A stretch of 64,000 nucleotides of DNA from the NCBI GenBank assembly GCA_041781135.1, contig JBHAZV010000026.1, forward strand, positions 1-64,000, written 5' to 3'. The DNA comes from JAUMXJ01 sp041781135. Lineage in GTDB: Bacteria > Bacillota > Clostridia > Peptostreptococcales > Acidaminobacteraceae. Below the pieces are notes generated by a model. It saw only the letters and a program-made list of their open reading frames with translations, was not told the origin of the DNA and did not search any database. Shown here one piece after another: positions 34,496 through 43,324 of this stretch (positions are counted from its first letter, which is position 1; every line of letters begins with the position of its first letter). A program made the translations under genes and the position numbers.

Positions 34496-34515
34496 AGCCG
34501 GGGGAAACCCCGGCT
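34496..34515 (+). promoter_or_regulatory. oppA-oppB intercistronic hairpin
   Basis: AGCCGGGG (34496-34503), loop GAAA, CCCCGGCT (34508-34515): a very stable stem with a GNRA loop. No T tract follows, so it is better read as a 3' stabiliser or a partial attenuator that keeps oppA more abundant than the membrane subunits. Confidence 0.7.
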
Positions 34516-34552
34516 TCAGCAAAGTTAGAAAATAAATAAAAAAGGGATATTC

Positions 34553-35518
34553 ATGAGAACATTTAAGTACGTATTAAAGCGTCTCTTGCTTGGTTTTTTG
34601 ACTTTCTTTGTCATCATGACTATAGATTTTTGTCTTATTAAACTATTACAGCCGGAAACGCCTATGATGGGACAGCAGGCAGAGCTTGAAATGGCGAGGC
34701 GCGAAGCGCTTGGCTACTACAAGCCAATCCATGAGCAGTACATGATTTTTCTTACGAATATTTTCACTAAAAACGAGTGGGGATATTCTTGGAAGATCGA
34801 GTATCTGAAACCTGTTCAGGATGTTATCGTGAGGAGACTTCCGCCGACAGTGATTCTAAACTTGTATTCCATGGTTTTATCGCTGCCGATAGGTATTTTT
34901 CTTGGGGTCATAGCAGCTATATACAAAAACAAGTGGATTGACCATTTGATTTCGACGGTCGTTATGTTGTTTATATCTGTGCCAAGTTTTGTTTACGCTT
35001 TCTTGCTGCAGTATATTTTGGCGTTCAAATTAGGATGGTTTGAACCTATTATTTATTCGCTTGCAGATGCGGGCGGTTCCTGGTGGACCTGGAAGATGTT
35101 CTATTCCATGATTCTTCCTATATTTGCTCTCTCTTTTGGTACTATTGCGGGTTATGCAAGAAGCGTGCGCGCCGAACTTTCGGAGGCTCTTACGAGCGAG
35201 TACATGCAGCTTGCAAGAACCAAGGGGCTTACCAAGGCGCAGGCTATTAAGAGACATGCGCTCAAAAATGCGATGGTCCCTATACTTCCGAGCATCATCG
35301 GTTATCTATTTGCGATAATGGGCGGCTCTATAATAATTGAGTCAATTTTTGCGATAAACGGTATTGGGCAGCTTTACATTAAATCAATAGAGCATCTCGA
35401 TTACGACGTGTTTGTCGTCACAGGTATGTTCTATTCGGCGATCGGCGTTATTTCGCTCATAGTGACAGACCTTAGCTACGGCTTCCTTGATCCGAGAATA
35501 AGAGTAGGTGAAAGATAA
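34553..35518 (+). CDS. oppB: Oligopeptide ABC transporter permease OppB
   Basis: The 321-residue permease starts MRTFKYVLKRLLLGFLTFFVIM, typical of OppB, has about six membrane segments and the EAA loop (EYMQLARTKGLTKAQAIKRHALKNAMVPILP) that contacts the ATPases. It forms the inner-membrane channel with OppC. The ATG follows AAAAAAGGGATATTC, a modest ribosome site, in line with lower expression than oppA. Confidence 0.95.
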   Translation: MRTFKYVLKRLLLGFLTFFVIMTIDFCLIKLLQPETPMMGQQAELEMARREALGYYKPIHEQYMIFLTNIFTKNEWGYSWKIEYLKPVQDVIVRRLPPTVILNLYSMVLSLPIGIFLGVIAAIYKNKWIDHLISTVVMLFISVPSFVYAFLLQYILAFKLGWFEPIIYSLADAGGSWWTWKMFYSMILPIFALSFGTIAGYARSVRAELSEALTSEYMQLARTKGLTKAQAIKRHALKNAMVPILPSIIGYLFAIMGGSIIIESIFAINGIGQLYIKSIEHLDYDVFVVTGMFYSAIGVISLIVTDLSYGFLDPRIRVGER

Positions 35519-35519
35519 T

Positions 35520-37094
35520 ATGAAACCAAGTGAATTTAACAGACAAATACCTAAAGAAAAATTTAGGCTCGTCGGTCGGGACAACAAGATATTTGACGCG
35601 AAATTTCAGACAAAGTCTATAACATATTTTCAGGATGCATGGGGCAGGTTCAAAAAGAACAAGGCTTCTGTGGTTGCCTCTTACATGCTCATTTTCCTGA
35701 TAATTTATGCTGTGTTCGCACCTTTCTTCTCGAAATACACCCTCGCATTTTCTGACGCGGTCTACGCAAAGGCGAGACCGAAACTCCAAATTTTTGAGCG
35801 TTCGGGATTCTGGGATGGCGCCAGCGAAATGAAACTGAATGACAAGTATTTTGCATACCTCGTCGGCATGGGCGCGGCTGCAGAATCCAAGGACGGCAGA
35901 CATGTCACATGGGAAGAAGCCATGGCTTCAAAGTATTCCCCGGTAGTTTCCTATGGCGAGGAATTTTTTGATAAGGCCGCTCCAAAAGGAAAATCTGTCG
36001 CCGAGACGAGGTACAGGATTACAAGGGTGGACAGCTATCACTTTGTAGGGTTTAAGTATTTGACACTTACAAAGACACAGTTTGAAGAAGTTCAGAAATA
36101 CGAGAAAGAGCACAATCTCAATATCCTCTATCCTATGATAGACTATTCCAGCACATATGCAAATCCGGACGAGGCGGATGCAAACGGCTGGTATCTCGAA
36201 AAGAAGGGAATGCCGTGCGGACCTGATGGAAAAACTCTCTCTCTGGAAGAGGTTGTACAGAACGGCTTTGCCGACAACTATCTTAGAGACGCGGAGGGTA
36301 ATGTTCGATACTTTGTCGAAAAAGACAGAAGCATGGTTCAGGTGCGCGTGCTGTATTACAATTATTACCAGATGGTAAATGGCATGGAGCCTTGCAACGC
36401 ATTTGGCGTCGATCCGAACGGAAATGACATCTATGTGCGTATGGCGCATGCGATCAGGCTTTCGCTTATGCTGTCGATTGCGGTTTCCATAATCAACTTC
36501 TTCCTGGGTACTATTTATGGAGCTGTTGCGGGTTTCTATGGCGGATGGGTAGACATGGTGCTCGAAAGACTTACTGACATACTTAACGGTCTGCCGTTTA
36601 TCGTGGTGGCAACCCTGTTCCAGCTTTACTTTGTCAAGACCGGCAAGGTCACAGTATTTGGAGGTCTGCTGTTTGCATTCATACTTACAGGCTGGATAGG
36701 AGTGGGAGCGCGTACGCGTACTCAGTTCTACAGATTCAAAAAGCAGGAATATATTCTTGCCGCTCAGACTCTCGGTGCGAGCGACTGGAGGCTTATGTTC
36801 AAGCACATATATCCGAACGCTCTCGGTACTATTGTCACCGCTACAGCATTTATTATTCCGAACGTTATACTCACAGAATCTGTTCTTTCGTACCTCGGCA
36901 TCGTTAATTTCCACGGCAAGGATATGGCTTCGCTCGGAACAATGCTCGGTACGGCGCGCGCTTTCCTGAAGGACTACCCGCATATCCTTTTCTTCCCTGC
37001 TGCGGTTATTTCCATAATGATGATTTCGTTCAACCTGTTCAGTAATGGTCTCAGGGATGCGTTTAACCCTTCACTTAGAGGAGTTGATGAATAA
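35520..37094 (+). CDS. oppC: Oligopeptide ABC transporter permease OppC with large extracytoplasmic insertion
   Basis: The 524-residue protein keeps OppC landmarks: a first membrane segment at about 50-70, FGVDPNGNDIYVRM near residue 294, and an EAA loop with AAQTLGASDWRLMFKHIYPNA. Between the first membrane segment and FGVD lie about 220 residues where ordinary OppC proteins (about 300 residues in all) have 60-80. The extra part is hydrophilic with many Tyr, Asp and Lys and would face outward, so it may dock the oversized OppA. ATG 35520 follows AGGTGAAAG. The stop overlaps the oppD start. Confidence 0.92.
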   Translation: MKPSEFNRQIPKEKFRLVGRDNKIFDAKFQTKSITYFQDAWGRFKKNKASVVASYMLIFLIIYAVFAPFFSKYTLAFSDAVYAKARPKLQIFERSGFWDGASEMKLNDKYFAYLVGMGAAAESKDGRHVTWEEAMASKYSPVVSYGEEFFDKAAPKGKSVAETRYRITRVDSYHFVGFKYLTLTKTQFEEVQKYEKEHNLNILYPMIDYSSTYANPDEADANGWYLEKKGMPCGPDGKTLSLEEVVQNGFADNYLRDAEGNVRYFVEKDRSMVQVRVLYYNYYQMVNGMEPCNAFGVDPNGNDIYVRMAHAIRLSLMLSIAVSIINFFLGTIYGAVAGFYGGWVDMVLERLTDILNGLPFIVVATLFQLYFVKTGKVTVFGGLLFAFILTGWIGVGARTRTQFYRFKKQEYILAAQTLGASDWRLMFKHIYPNALGTIVTATAFIIPNVILTESVLSYLGIVNFHGKDMASLGTMLGTARAFLKDYPHILFFPAAVISIMMISFNLFSNGLRDAFNPSLRGVDE

Positions 37095-39211
37095 TGGCAA
37101 TAGTAGAAGTTAGAAATTTAAAAATATCGTTTTGGACAAACAATGGTACTGTCAAAGCGGTAAGAAACATAAGCTTTAATGTCGAAAAGGGGCAGACCCT
37201 TGCAATAGTGGGCGAATCCGGTTCGGGCAAATCTGTGACAGCAAAGGCGATGCTCGGTATCCTTGCCGGCAATGCCATTATAGAGGGCGGCGAAATTTTC
37301 TACGATGGCAAGGATCTTCTTAAGGTTCCTGAAGAAGTTTTCCATCAGATAAGAGGAAACAATATCGCTATGATTTTCCAGGACCCGCTTTCGAGCCTAA
37401 ATCCTATTATGAAAGTCGGCAGGCAGCTCACAGAAGCGATGATAGCCAATAATTATGCGCAGAGAAGACAGTCAAAGCTCAATTACAAAAATATGTATTC
37501 CGCGCTGAAAAGCAGCCTTGTAGAATCGGGCACATCCGCAGATGAGACAAGCAGATTAATGAAGGAGTTTACTGTATTCCTGTCCGAAGGCAATAAACTT
37601 GAATCCGAGTACCTTGTCTCCAAAGATAATCTCGAAACGGCGCTCTCGAATGTCAAGGATTCAAAGATCGCTATGATCGATAAGCCGTACAAGGAGGTTG
37701 CTACAGAGATTAAGCAGATTATTAAGTACATTACGATTTCTGTAAACAGATTCCTTATCCCGTCGACAGACGCAGCGTTTAACGCGGACGTGGAGTCGCT
37801 TCGAAAGGCTCTTGCCGATTATGTTGCGGCGAAGGGAGATAAATCGGTAAGACCTGCGCTTGGCGCGGCGCTCGATAAAATAGACGGGCATATTGTAAAG
37901 GCGATCGGAAGACCTTTTCCTGACTTCCTTGCAATTGGATACTATTCCGTTAAAAATGGCAGAAGCGCTCTCGACGGAAAGGAAATTCTCGCTCTTAACG
38001 AAGAAGCGCAAGCTCTTTTTAAGCAGGGCTTCTTAAATGATTTCAGCGCAAAGGTGGCAAAGGCTATCAAGTATTCGGATGCGCGAGCAAACGAAAACAG
38101 AGTAAAGGCTCTTGACTGCATCAATGATTCACTTGCAAAGCTAAGCGGTGATTTCTCTCCTGCGGTTGCACAGGAGGTTGCTAAAGCAACAAAGCTTGTC
38201 GTCGAGGCGTCCATCAATAAGCTTGATACAGTTAAGGACAGTATTTTGTACACATATGCCAACGCAATCGACAATGCTGTAAAAATATTTGCACTTGCAG
38301 AAAAAAGCGAAAATTACAGCGAAAAGCGAAAGGCAAAGGTCCGCAAGAAGGACAGGCTTCCTGAGGAGCTCGAATTAGGCGGCTTAAGAGATAATATCAG
38401 ACTTATTTTGAGAAGGGTCAAGGAGTCCTTTGAGGCGAAGAACTCTGATAACGCCGAAATCAACTACGAAAATAAGGCTATGGAGCTTATTTACTACATA
38501 GATGTAGAGGCTTCAAAGAAGGATTATGTGATCAGCCAGGCGCTTGCAAAGTCAAGAGCTATCGATCTTATGGACGAGGTGGGGATACCTCATCCGAGGC
38601 TCAGGTATAATCAATATCCGTTTGAGTTTTCTGGCGGTATGCGCCAGAGAATAGTTATTGCGATTGCGCTTGCGTCGAATCCTGACGTCCTCATCTGCGA
38701 TGAGCCTACTACGGCGCTTGACGTTACTATTCAGGCGCAGATTCTCGACCTGATCAACGATCTTAAGCAAAAGAGACAGCTCAGTATTATATTTATCACC
38801 CATGACCTCGGCGTTGTTGCCAATATGGCGGATACTATAGCAGTTATGTACGCGGGTAAAATTGTCGAGATGGGAACAGCAGACGAGGTGTTCTATAAGT
38901 CTGCTCATCCTTACACCTGGGCGCTGCTTTCGTCGATGCCTGACCTCGATACAAAGGAAAAGCTTGAATTTATACCGGGAGTTCCGCCGAATATGATCTA
39001 CCCTCCAAAGGGAGACGCATTTGCGCAAAGAAACAAGTATGCGCTTGAGATCGATTTTGAGGAAGAGCCTCCGATGTTCGAAATTTCTCCGACACATTAC
39101 GCCGCGACGTGGCTGCTGCATCCGGATGCACCTAAGGTTGAGCCTCCTGATGTAATCACGGAAAGGATCAAACGAATGCATCAAAAATGGGGAGGTATCT
39201 TAGATGAGTAA
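37094..39211 (+). CDS. oppD: Oligopeptide ABC transporter ATPase OppD with a large insertion
   Basis: A 705-residue ATPase, about twice the normal OppD length. Walker A GESGSGKS is near residue 40 and the Q-loop MIFQDPLSSLNP near 95, but the signature FSGGMRQR comes only near residue 511, followed by Walker B LICDEPTTALD and the OppD C-terminal peptide-transporter domain (HPYTWALLSSMPD). The stretch from about 125 to 490 is Lys/Glu/Ala-rich and probably helical, sitting in the ABC helical subdomain; it has no motif I can name. Normal sequence resumes at AIDLMDEVGIPHPRLRYNQYPFEFSGG. The frame is unbroken and the codon use even, so it is not an obvious gene fusion artefact. Confidence 0.93.
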   Translation: MAIVEVRNLKISFWTNNGTVKAVRNISFNVEKGQTLAIVGESGSGKSVTAKAMLGILAGNAIIEGGEIFYDGKDLLKVPEEVFHQIRGNNIAMIFQDPLSSLNPIMKVGRQLTEAMIANNYAQRRQSKLNYKNMYSALKSSLVESGTSADETSRLMKEFTVFLSEGNKLESEYLVSKDNLETALSNVKDSKIAMIDKPYKEVATEIKQIIKYITISVNRFLIPSTDAAFNADVESLRKALADYVAAKGDKSVRPALGAALDKIDGHIVKAIGRPFPDFLAIGYYSVKNGRSALDGKEILALNEEAQALFKQGFLNDFSAKVAKAIKYSDARANENRVKALDCINDSLAKLSGDFSPAVAQEVAKATKLVVEASINKLDTVKDSILYTYANAIDNAVKIFALAEKSENYSEKRKAKVRKKDRLPEELELGGLRDNIRLILRRVKESFEAKNSDNAEINYENKAMELIYYIDVEASKKDYVISQALAKSRAIDLMDEVGIPHPRLRYNQYPFEFSGGMRQRIVIAIALASNPDVLICDEPTTALDVTIQAQILDLINDLKQKRQLSIIFITHDLGVVANMADTIAVMYAGKIVEMGTADEVFYKSAHPYTWALLSSMPDLDTKEKLEFIPGVPPNMIYPPKGDAFAQRNKYALEIDFEEEPPMFEISPTHYAATWLLHPDAPKVEPPDVITERIKRMHQKWGGILDE

Positions 39212-40232
39212 TCCAATACTTAGAGTAGAGGGGCTTAAACAATACTTCAAAATGGGAAGGCGAGAACTGAAGGCAGTTGACGGCGTTTCGTTTGAGGTAG
39301 AGAAGGGCGAAGTTTTTGGAATAGTCGGCGAGTCGGGCTGCGGCAAGACAACGATTGGACGTTCCATAATCGGGCTTTATGATATTACCGGCGGAAGCAT
39401 ATACTACAAGGACCACCTCATTAACTTTGGTGTTACAGATATGAAGCGCCGAATCAGAGAAGCTAAGCGTGCTGGTGATTCCGCGCTTGCGGACAGTCTC
39501 GCAAAGGAACTCAAGTCTTCGCTCGAAGCGCTGAAAAAGGCAAAGAAACAGGATGTAATCAGGGATATCCAGATGATTTTCCAGGACCCTGTATCGTCGC
39601 TCGACCCGCGAATGACAGTGCTCGAGATTATAGGCGAAGGTCTGCGAATCCGAGGAGAAAAGGATAAAAATAAAATAAAGACCTTGGTTACAAAGGCGCT
39701 AAATATGGTAGGGCTTGTAGAGGAGCATGCGGAGCGATATCCGCACGAGTTTTCGGGCGGCCAGAGACAGAGGATTGGTATTGCGAGAGCGATAGTTATG
39801 AATCCGGAGATCATTATTGCGGACGAACCTATCTCCGCGCTTGACGTTTCGATTCAGGCTCAAGTAATAAATCTGATGAACGATCTGCGCGAATCTATGA
39901 ATCTGACCATACTCTTTATAGCTCATGACCTTGCTGTTGTGAAGTATTTCTCAAAGAGAATAGCCGTTATGTACTTCGGTAAAATGGTTGAACTTGCTGA
40001 TTCAGAGGAACTTTTTGCGCATCCGTACCATCCGTACACCACCGCGCTGCTCTCTGCAATTCCTACTCCTGATCCTAAAACCGAACGCAACAGGAAGCGA
40101 GAGATCTATGTTCCGGCGCTCGCGCACGACTATTCCGAAAATAAACCTACATTCAGAGAGATAAGACCTAATCATTGGGTACTCTGCAATGATGAAGAAT
40201 TCGCCAGATATGAAAAGAAGCACACAGACTGA
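39204..40232 (+). CDS. oppF: Oligopeptide ABC transporter ATPase OppF
   Basis: The 342-residue ATPase has Walker A GESGCGKTT, Q-loop MIFQDPVSSLDP, signature FSGGQRQR, Walker B IIADEPISALD, the His switch and the C-terminal HPYHPYTTALLSAIP. A Lys/Ala-rich insertion of about 40 residues lies before the Q-loop, much smaller than in OppD. It overlaps oppD by eight bases and the next gene by a few codons. Confidence 0.95.
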   Translation: MSNPILRVEGLKQYFKMGRRELKAVDGVSFEVEKGEVFGIVGESGCGKTTIGRSIIGLYDITGGSIYYKDHLINFGVTDMKRRIREAKRAGDSALADSLAKELKSSLEALKKAKKQDVIRDIQMIFQDPVSSLDPRMTVLEIIGEGLRIRGEKDKNKIKTLVTKALNMVGLVEEHAERYPHEFSGGQRQRIGIARAIVMNPEIIIADEPISALDVSIQAQVINLMNDLRESMNLTILFIAHDLAVVKYFSKRIAVMYFGKMVELADSEELFAHPYHPYTTALLSAIPTPDPKTERNRKREIYVPALAHDYSENKPTFREIRPNHWVLCNDEEFARYEKKHTD

Positions 40233-40668
40233 TGATTATTTTAATCAGATCCAGGAGTCCGAGCCCAGGCGTTACGGACTCTTGGACTATTTGATAATAA
40301 TTGCGACAGGGCTTGCTGTCGTAGCGCTCTATGCCTTTGTTATAAAAAGCGGCGGGAGCTTTGGAATCAAGCGCTACTTAGTGGATGGATTTTTTGTGAT
40401 GGGGATCGTCTACATAACGATAGGAGTCTTCTCATTTGTCAACCACGAGGGTTTGTTTGACGGAGCGGCGTACGGCATTAAAAAGATTCGGGATCTTAGG
40501 CGAAGTTTTTTCAAATTTTCAATGGAGCGAGAACCTGAATCCAAAAAAGAAAACTACATCGATTTTGTCAAAAAAAGAAAGAATAAGCGCAAGGGTGTCA
40601 GGCATCCCTTTCTCTCAATAGGGTTTGCGTTTTTTTTAATATCGATGGCGATAAGTTATTTGTCATGA
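40210..40668 (+). CDS. Small membrane protein, DUF3899-like
   Basis: About 152 residues with three hydrophobic segments (roughly 28-50, 60-82 and a C-terminal one ending ISMAISYLS) and a basic cytoplasmic region between the second and third. The layout matches DUF3899 proteins often found beside oligopeptide transporters in Firmicutes; function unknown. The start overlaps oppF: ATG 40210 or ATG 40189 are both possible, neither with a strong ribosome site. The stop overlaps the mscS start. Confidence 0.65.
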   Translation: MKRSTQTDDYFNQIQESEPRRYGLLDYLIIIATGLAVVALYAFVIKSGGSFGIKRYLVDGFFVMGIVYITIGVFSFVNHEGLFDGAAYGIKKIRDLRRSFFKFSMEREPESKKENYIDFVKKRKNKRKGVRHPFLSIGFAFFLISMAISYLS

Positions 40669-41507
40669 CATTACCAGAAATAAAAGCAATAGATTTTGAG
40701 ATGTTACTCGATAAAATAGCAAATCTGGGGCTTTCACTTGTGTGGAAGACCCTTTTATTTGTTTTGATTATCGCGATTGGTTTTTGGGCTGTCAGATTTA
40801 TTGACAAAAATCTGCTCGAAAAGCGAAGAACAGCCATTATTAACCCGACTGTACAGTCTTTTTTAAGATCTTTTTTGCGTATTGGCATGAAAGTCATTGT
40901 AGTGCTTCTGGCGGTGATGAGCATCGGAGTCGAGTCCGGGGCAATACTTGCGGTAATTGGTTCGGCCGGTATTGCAATCGGCTTGGCGCTTCAGGGTTCG
41001 CTGTCAAATTTGGCCTCCGGAGTGCTGATACTTACAAATAAGCTGTTTTCTGTCGGTGATTATATCGAATTTGGCGCAAGTTCCGGCAGTGTAGTGTCGA
41101 TAGGACTCTTTTATACTCAGTTAAAAACTCCGGACGGGAAAGCAGTTTATGTTCCAAATTCAGCAATTACTACGACAACTTTGCAGAATTACAGTGTATA
41201 CGCCGTGCGCAGAATGGATGCAGATTTTGTAGTTGCGTACGGAACGGATTTAGACAAGCTGAGTTCTCTATTAATGGAAATGGCGGAATCGAATGCAATG
41301 ATACTTGCAGATCCCGAACCAATTGTAATCATGCTCGGTTTTGGCAGTTATTCAATAAATATGAGGTTTCGAGTGCATGTATATTCGAGCAATTATTACG
41401 ACCTGCAGAATAATATCTATCCGCAGCTCATGAAAAAGCTGACCGGCGCAGGAATAGAAATACCGACGCTCTATTATACGCACGAGGAGTCTAAACCGCA
41501 AAAATAA
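40665..41507 (+). CDS. mscS: Small-conductance mechanosensitive channel MscS
   Basis: The 280-residue protein has membrane segments at about 25-45, 68-88 and 90-115, the last being the pore helix (IGSAGIAIGLALQGSLSNLASGVL in shortened form: Gly/Ala-packed with the LQGSLSNLASG signature), then the beta domain with VGDYIEF and VPNSAI..TTLQNYS. It releases solutes on osmotic downshift. Overlaps the previous gene by four bases and may share the opp transcript. Runs into the ECF sigma gene. Confidence 0.95.
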   Translation: MTLPEIKAIDFEMLLDKIANLGLSLVWKTLLFVLIIAIGFWAVRFIDKNLLEKRRTAIINPTVQSFLRSFLRIGMKVIVVLLAVMSIGVESGAILAVIGSAGIAIGLALQGSLSNLASGVLILTNKLFSVGDYIEFGASSGSVVSIGLFYTQLKTPDGKAVYVPNSAITTTTLQNYSVYAVRRMDADFVVAYGTDLDKLSSLLMEMAESNAMILADPEPIVIMLGFGSYSINMRFRVHVYSSNYYDLQNNIYPQLMKKLTGAGIEIPTLYYTHEESKPQK

Positions 41508-41519
41508 ATTTGTGTGTAA

Positions 41520-41544
41520 TGAACTTTTTTGATGTTTTTGCGTC
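41520..41544 (+). promoter_or_regulatory. candidate ECF-type promoter of the sigma factor gene
   Basis: TGAAC (41520-41524), 16 bases, CGTC (41541-41544), the pattern of promoters read by ECF sigma factors. It stands 19 bases before the sigma gene start, so the factor may activate its own gene. Confidence 0.55.
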
Positions 41545-41562
41545 TAACAGACAGGAGGACAA

Positions 41563-42042
41563 ATGAAGGAAGATTTTTTGAGGGAAATCGACAGCTACAT
41601 GGTTTACGCCTACAATATTGCGCTGAGGTTTCTTGGCGCCGAGGACGCCAAGGACGCGGCGCAGACTGCCATAATAAAGGCGTATGAACAGTGGGAAAGT
41701 TTTCGAGGTGATAGCAGCGTTTCCACGTGGCTGTACAGAATCACAATAAATCACTGCAAGGATATCCTCAGAAAGCGAAGGACGGTGCTTTCGCTTGAAG
41801 ACATATCCGAGGTGCCTGGTGGTGTTGATCCCGCAGAGGTTTTGGAAAAGAAGGATCTGGCTCAGAGAATCTCCAAGGCTGTTAACGATCTTAGCATCGA
41901 GCACCGCGAAGTGCTTATACTCCGTGAATTACTCGGATATGACTACGAGACAATTGCGTGTGAGTTAGGTATTCCGGTCGGCACTGTCAAATCGAGGATC
42001 CACAGCGCAAAAAAAGCGGTGTTCTCCATAATAAGGAGGTAG
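41563..42042 (+). CDS. ECF-type RNA polymerase sigma factor
   Basis: A 159-residue sigma factor with only regions 2 and 4: region 2 contains AAQTAIIKAYEQWESFRGDSS... ending at ITINHCKDILRKRR, region 4 contains the helix-turn-helix YDYETIACELGIPVGTVKSRIHSAKK. Typical of Firmicutes SigW/SigX/SigV-like envelope stress factors. ATG follows CAGGAGGAC. The next gene begins one base after the stop and its AGGAGG lies in the last sigma codons, as usual for a sigma/anti-sigma pair. Confidence 0.94.
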   Translation: MKEDFLREIDSYMVYAYNIALRFLGAEDAKDAAQTAIIKAYEQWESFRGDSSVSTWLYRITINHCKDILRKRRTVLSLEDISEVPGGVDPAEVLEKKDLAQRISKAVNDLSIEHREVLILRELLGYDYETIACELGIPVGTVKSRIHSAKKAVFSIIRR

Positions 42043-42043
42043 T

Positions 42044-43270
42044 ATGAACGATTTAGACAAAAAAGCAAGGAATGACGGCGAAGCTGCAGATGTCATCGGC
42101 GATGCAATACGCAGTGCGCTGACAGATCTGTCGCCGCTGCCGGCGGGCTTCAGAGAGGAATTGAGCGCTAAAATCGGCGTAAAACAGAAAAATACAGAAG
42201 TTGGCGTATTTAAACGTTCCGCTCTGCTTGCGTCCAAGAAAATCAGATATTTTGCACTTGCCGCCGCATTTGTCGCAGCAGTGTTTTTTTCGGGGGCGTT
42301 TTTGCAGAATTATCTGCCGAGTGTAGAAAACGGCGAAGTTAGTAGTGAAGAAGCGGAATCGATTGCCTCTGTTGAGAGAGACGGTAAATCTATTGCAAAC
42401 AGTTTTATTGCCGAAGATAATGTTGATTCTTCTTATGAGAGGGCAGATTCAAGCGATTCGAAGCGTGCTGCCGCTCCTGATACCAATTCTGCCGATGAAC
42501 AGAGCAAAATCATAGAGAATTACTGGTATGGCATAAATACAAAGGACTTTGATTCGGCTAAAAAAGCCATTGAAGACGGCACTCGCACAAGCGGCGGTTT
42601 TGTAGAGAGTATGAACGTCTATGGTACAGGCACTCTGAAAGATCCGCGAACTGTGAGTTTTGTGGTTAGGATTCCGGTCGGCGGGATCGGTTCATTTACA
42701 GAACTGCTAATTGGTACAGGCGAAGTATACCGCGAATCCAAATCCGCTGTGGATGTGACCAAGCATTACAGAGAAATCGAGGTAGAAATAGCAAATTATG
42801 AACAGGCGGAGAAACGCTATCTTGCATTGTATGAACAGGCCGAAACCATCGAAGATATGTTGCTGATTGAAAATGAACTCAGCAGAATACGAAATTATAT
42901 CGATGTCAGAAAGGCGCAAATTAAAAGCTATGATCATCAGGTCGCATATTCTACGTTTAGTATCGAACTTATCGAGGTATTGGAAGAAAAGGTTGTGACT
43001 GCAGAGGCAGGAACACTTGAAAAGGCAAAGTATGCGTTTATTTCCTCGATAAATACTCTGATAAAATTTGCGCAGAATATGTTTATATGGTTTGTTTCCA
43101 TAATACCTATTGCAATTCTGTGGTTGATCGCATTTGCGATACTTTACATTATTGTAAAAATTGCGCTAAGACGAGCGGCAAGGAATAAGAACTCAAAAAA
43201 AGAAATAATTATTAATGATACGGACTCCAATGCTGCGGAGGGTGCGAGCGATAAGCACGGAAAAGCGTAA
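42044..43270 (+). CDS. DUF4349 membrane protein, probable anti-sigma factor
   Basis: The 408-residue protein has a short cytoplasmic N-terminus (about 65 residues), a membrane segment at about 68-90, an extracytoplasmic region holding a DUF4349 domain (about 150-310: GGFVESMNVYG, VVRIPVGGIGSF, then a coiled coil with KHYREIEVEIANYEQ and LLIENELSRIR), and a second membrane segment at about 325-355 before a basic tail. DUF4349 proteins are commonly encoded beside ECF sigma factors. No zinc-finger Cys/His set is seen in the N-terminus, so the sigma contact would be of a different kind. Confidence 0.82.
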   Translation: MNDLDKKARNDGEAADVIGDAIRSALTDLSPLPAGFREELSAKIGVKQKNTEVGVFKRSALLASKKIRYFALAAAFVAAVFFSGAFLQNYLPSVENGEVSSEEAESIASVERDGKSIANSFIAEDNVDSSYERADSSDSKRAAAPDTNSADEQSKIIENYWYGINTKDFDSAKKAIEDGTRTSGGFVESMNVYGTGTLKDPRTVSFVVRIPVGGIGSFTELLIGTGEVYRESKSAVDVTKHYREIEVEIANYEQAEKRYLALYEQAETIEDMLLIENELSRIRNYIDVRKAQIKSYDHQVAYSTFSIELIEVLEEKVVTAEAGTLEKAKYAFISSINTLIKFAQNMFIWFVSIIPIAILWLIAFAILYIIVKIALRRAARNKNSKKEIIINDTDSNAAEGASDKHGKA

Positions 43271-43309
43271 TCTGCCATTCAGCTGGTAATGGTTAATGTT
43301 CAGCCGCTA

Positions 43310-43318
43310 TGATATAAT
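43310..43318 (+). promoter_or_regulatory. extended -10 promoter of polA
   Basis: TGA followed by TATAAT (43313-43318). No good -35 box. The ATG at 43325 is six bases beyond the -10 and has no ribosome site. Confidence 0.6.
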
Positions 43319-43324
43319 CTTATT

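Noticed and set aside
35928..36983. 351-codon open frame antisense to oppC
   Set aside because: Shadow of a real gene with full permease motifs; no recognisable protein features.
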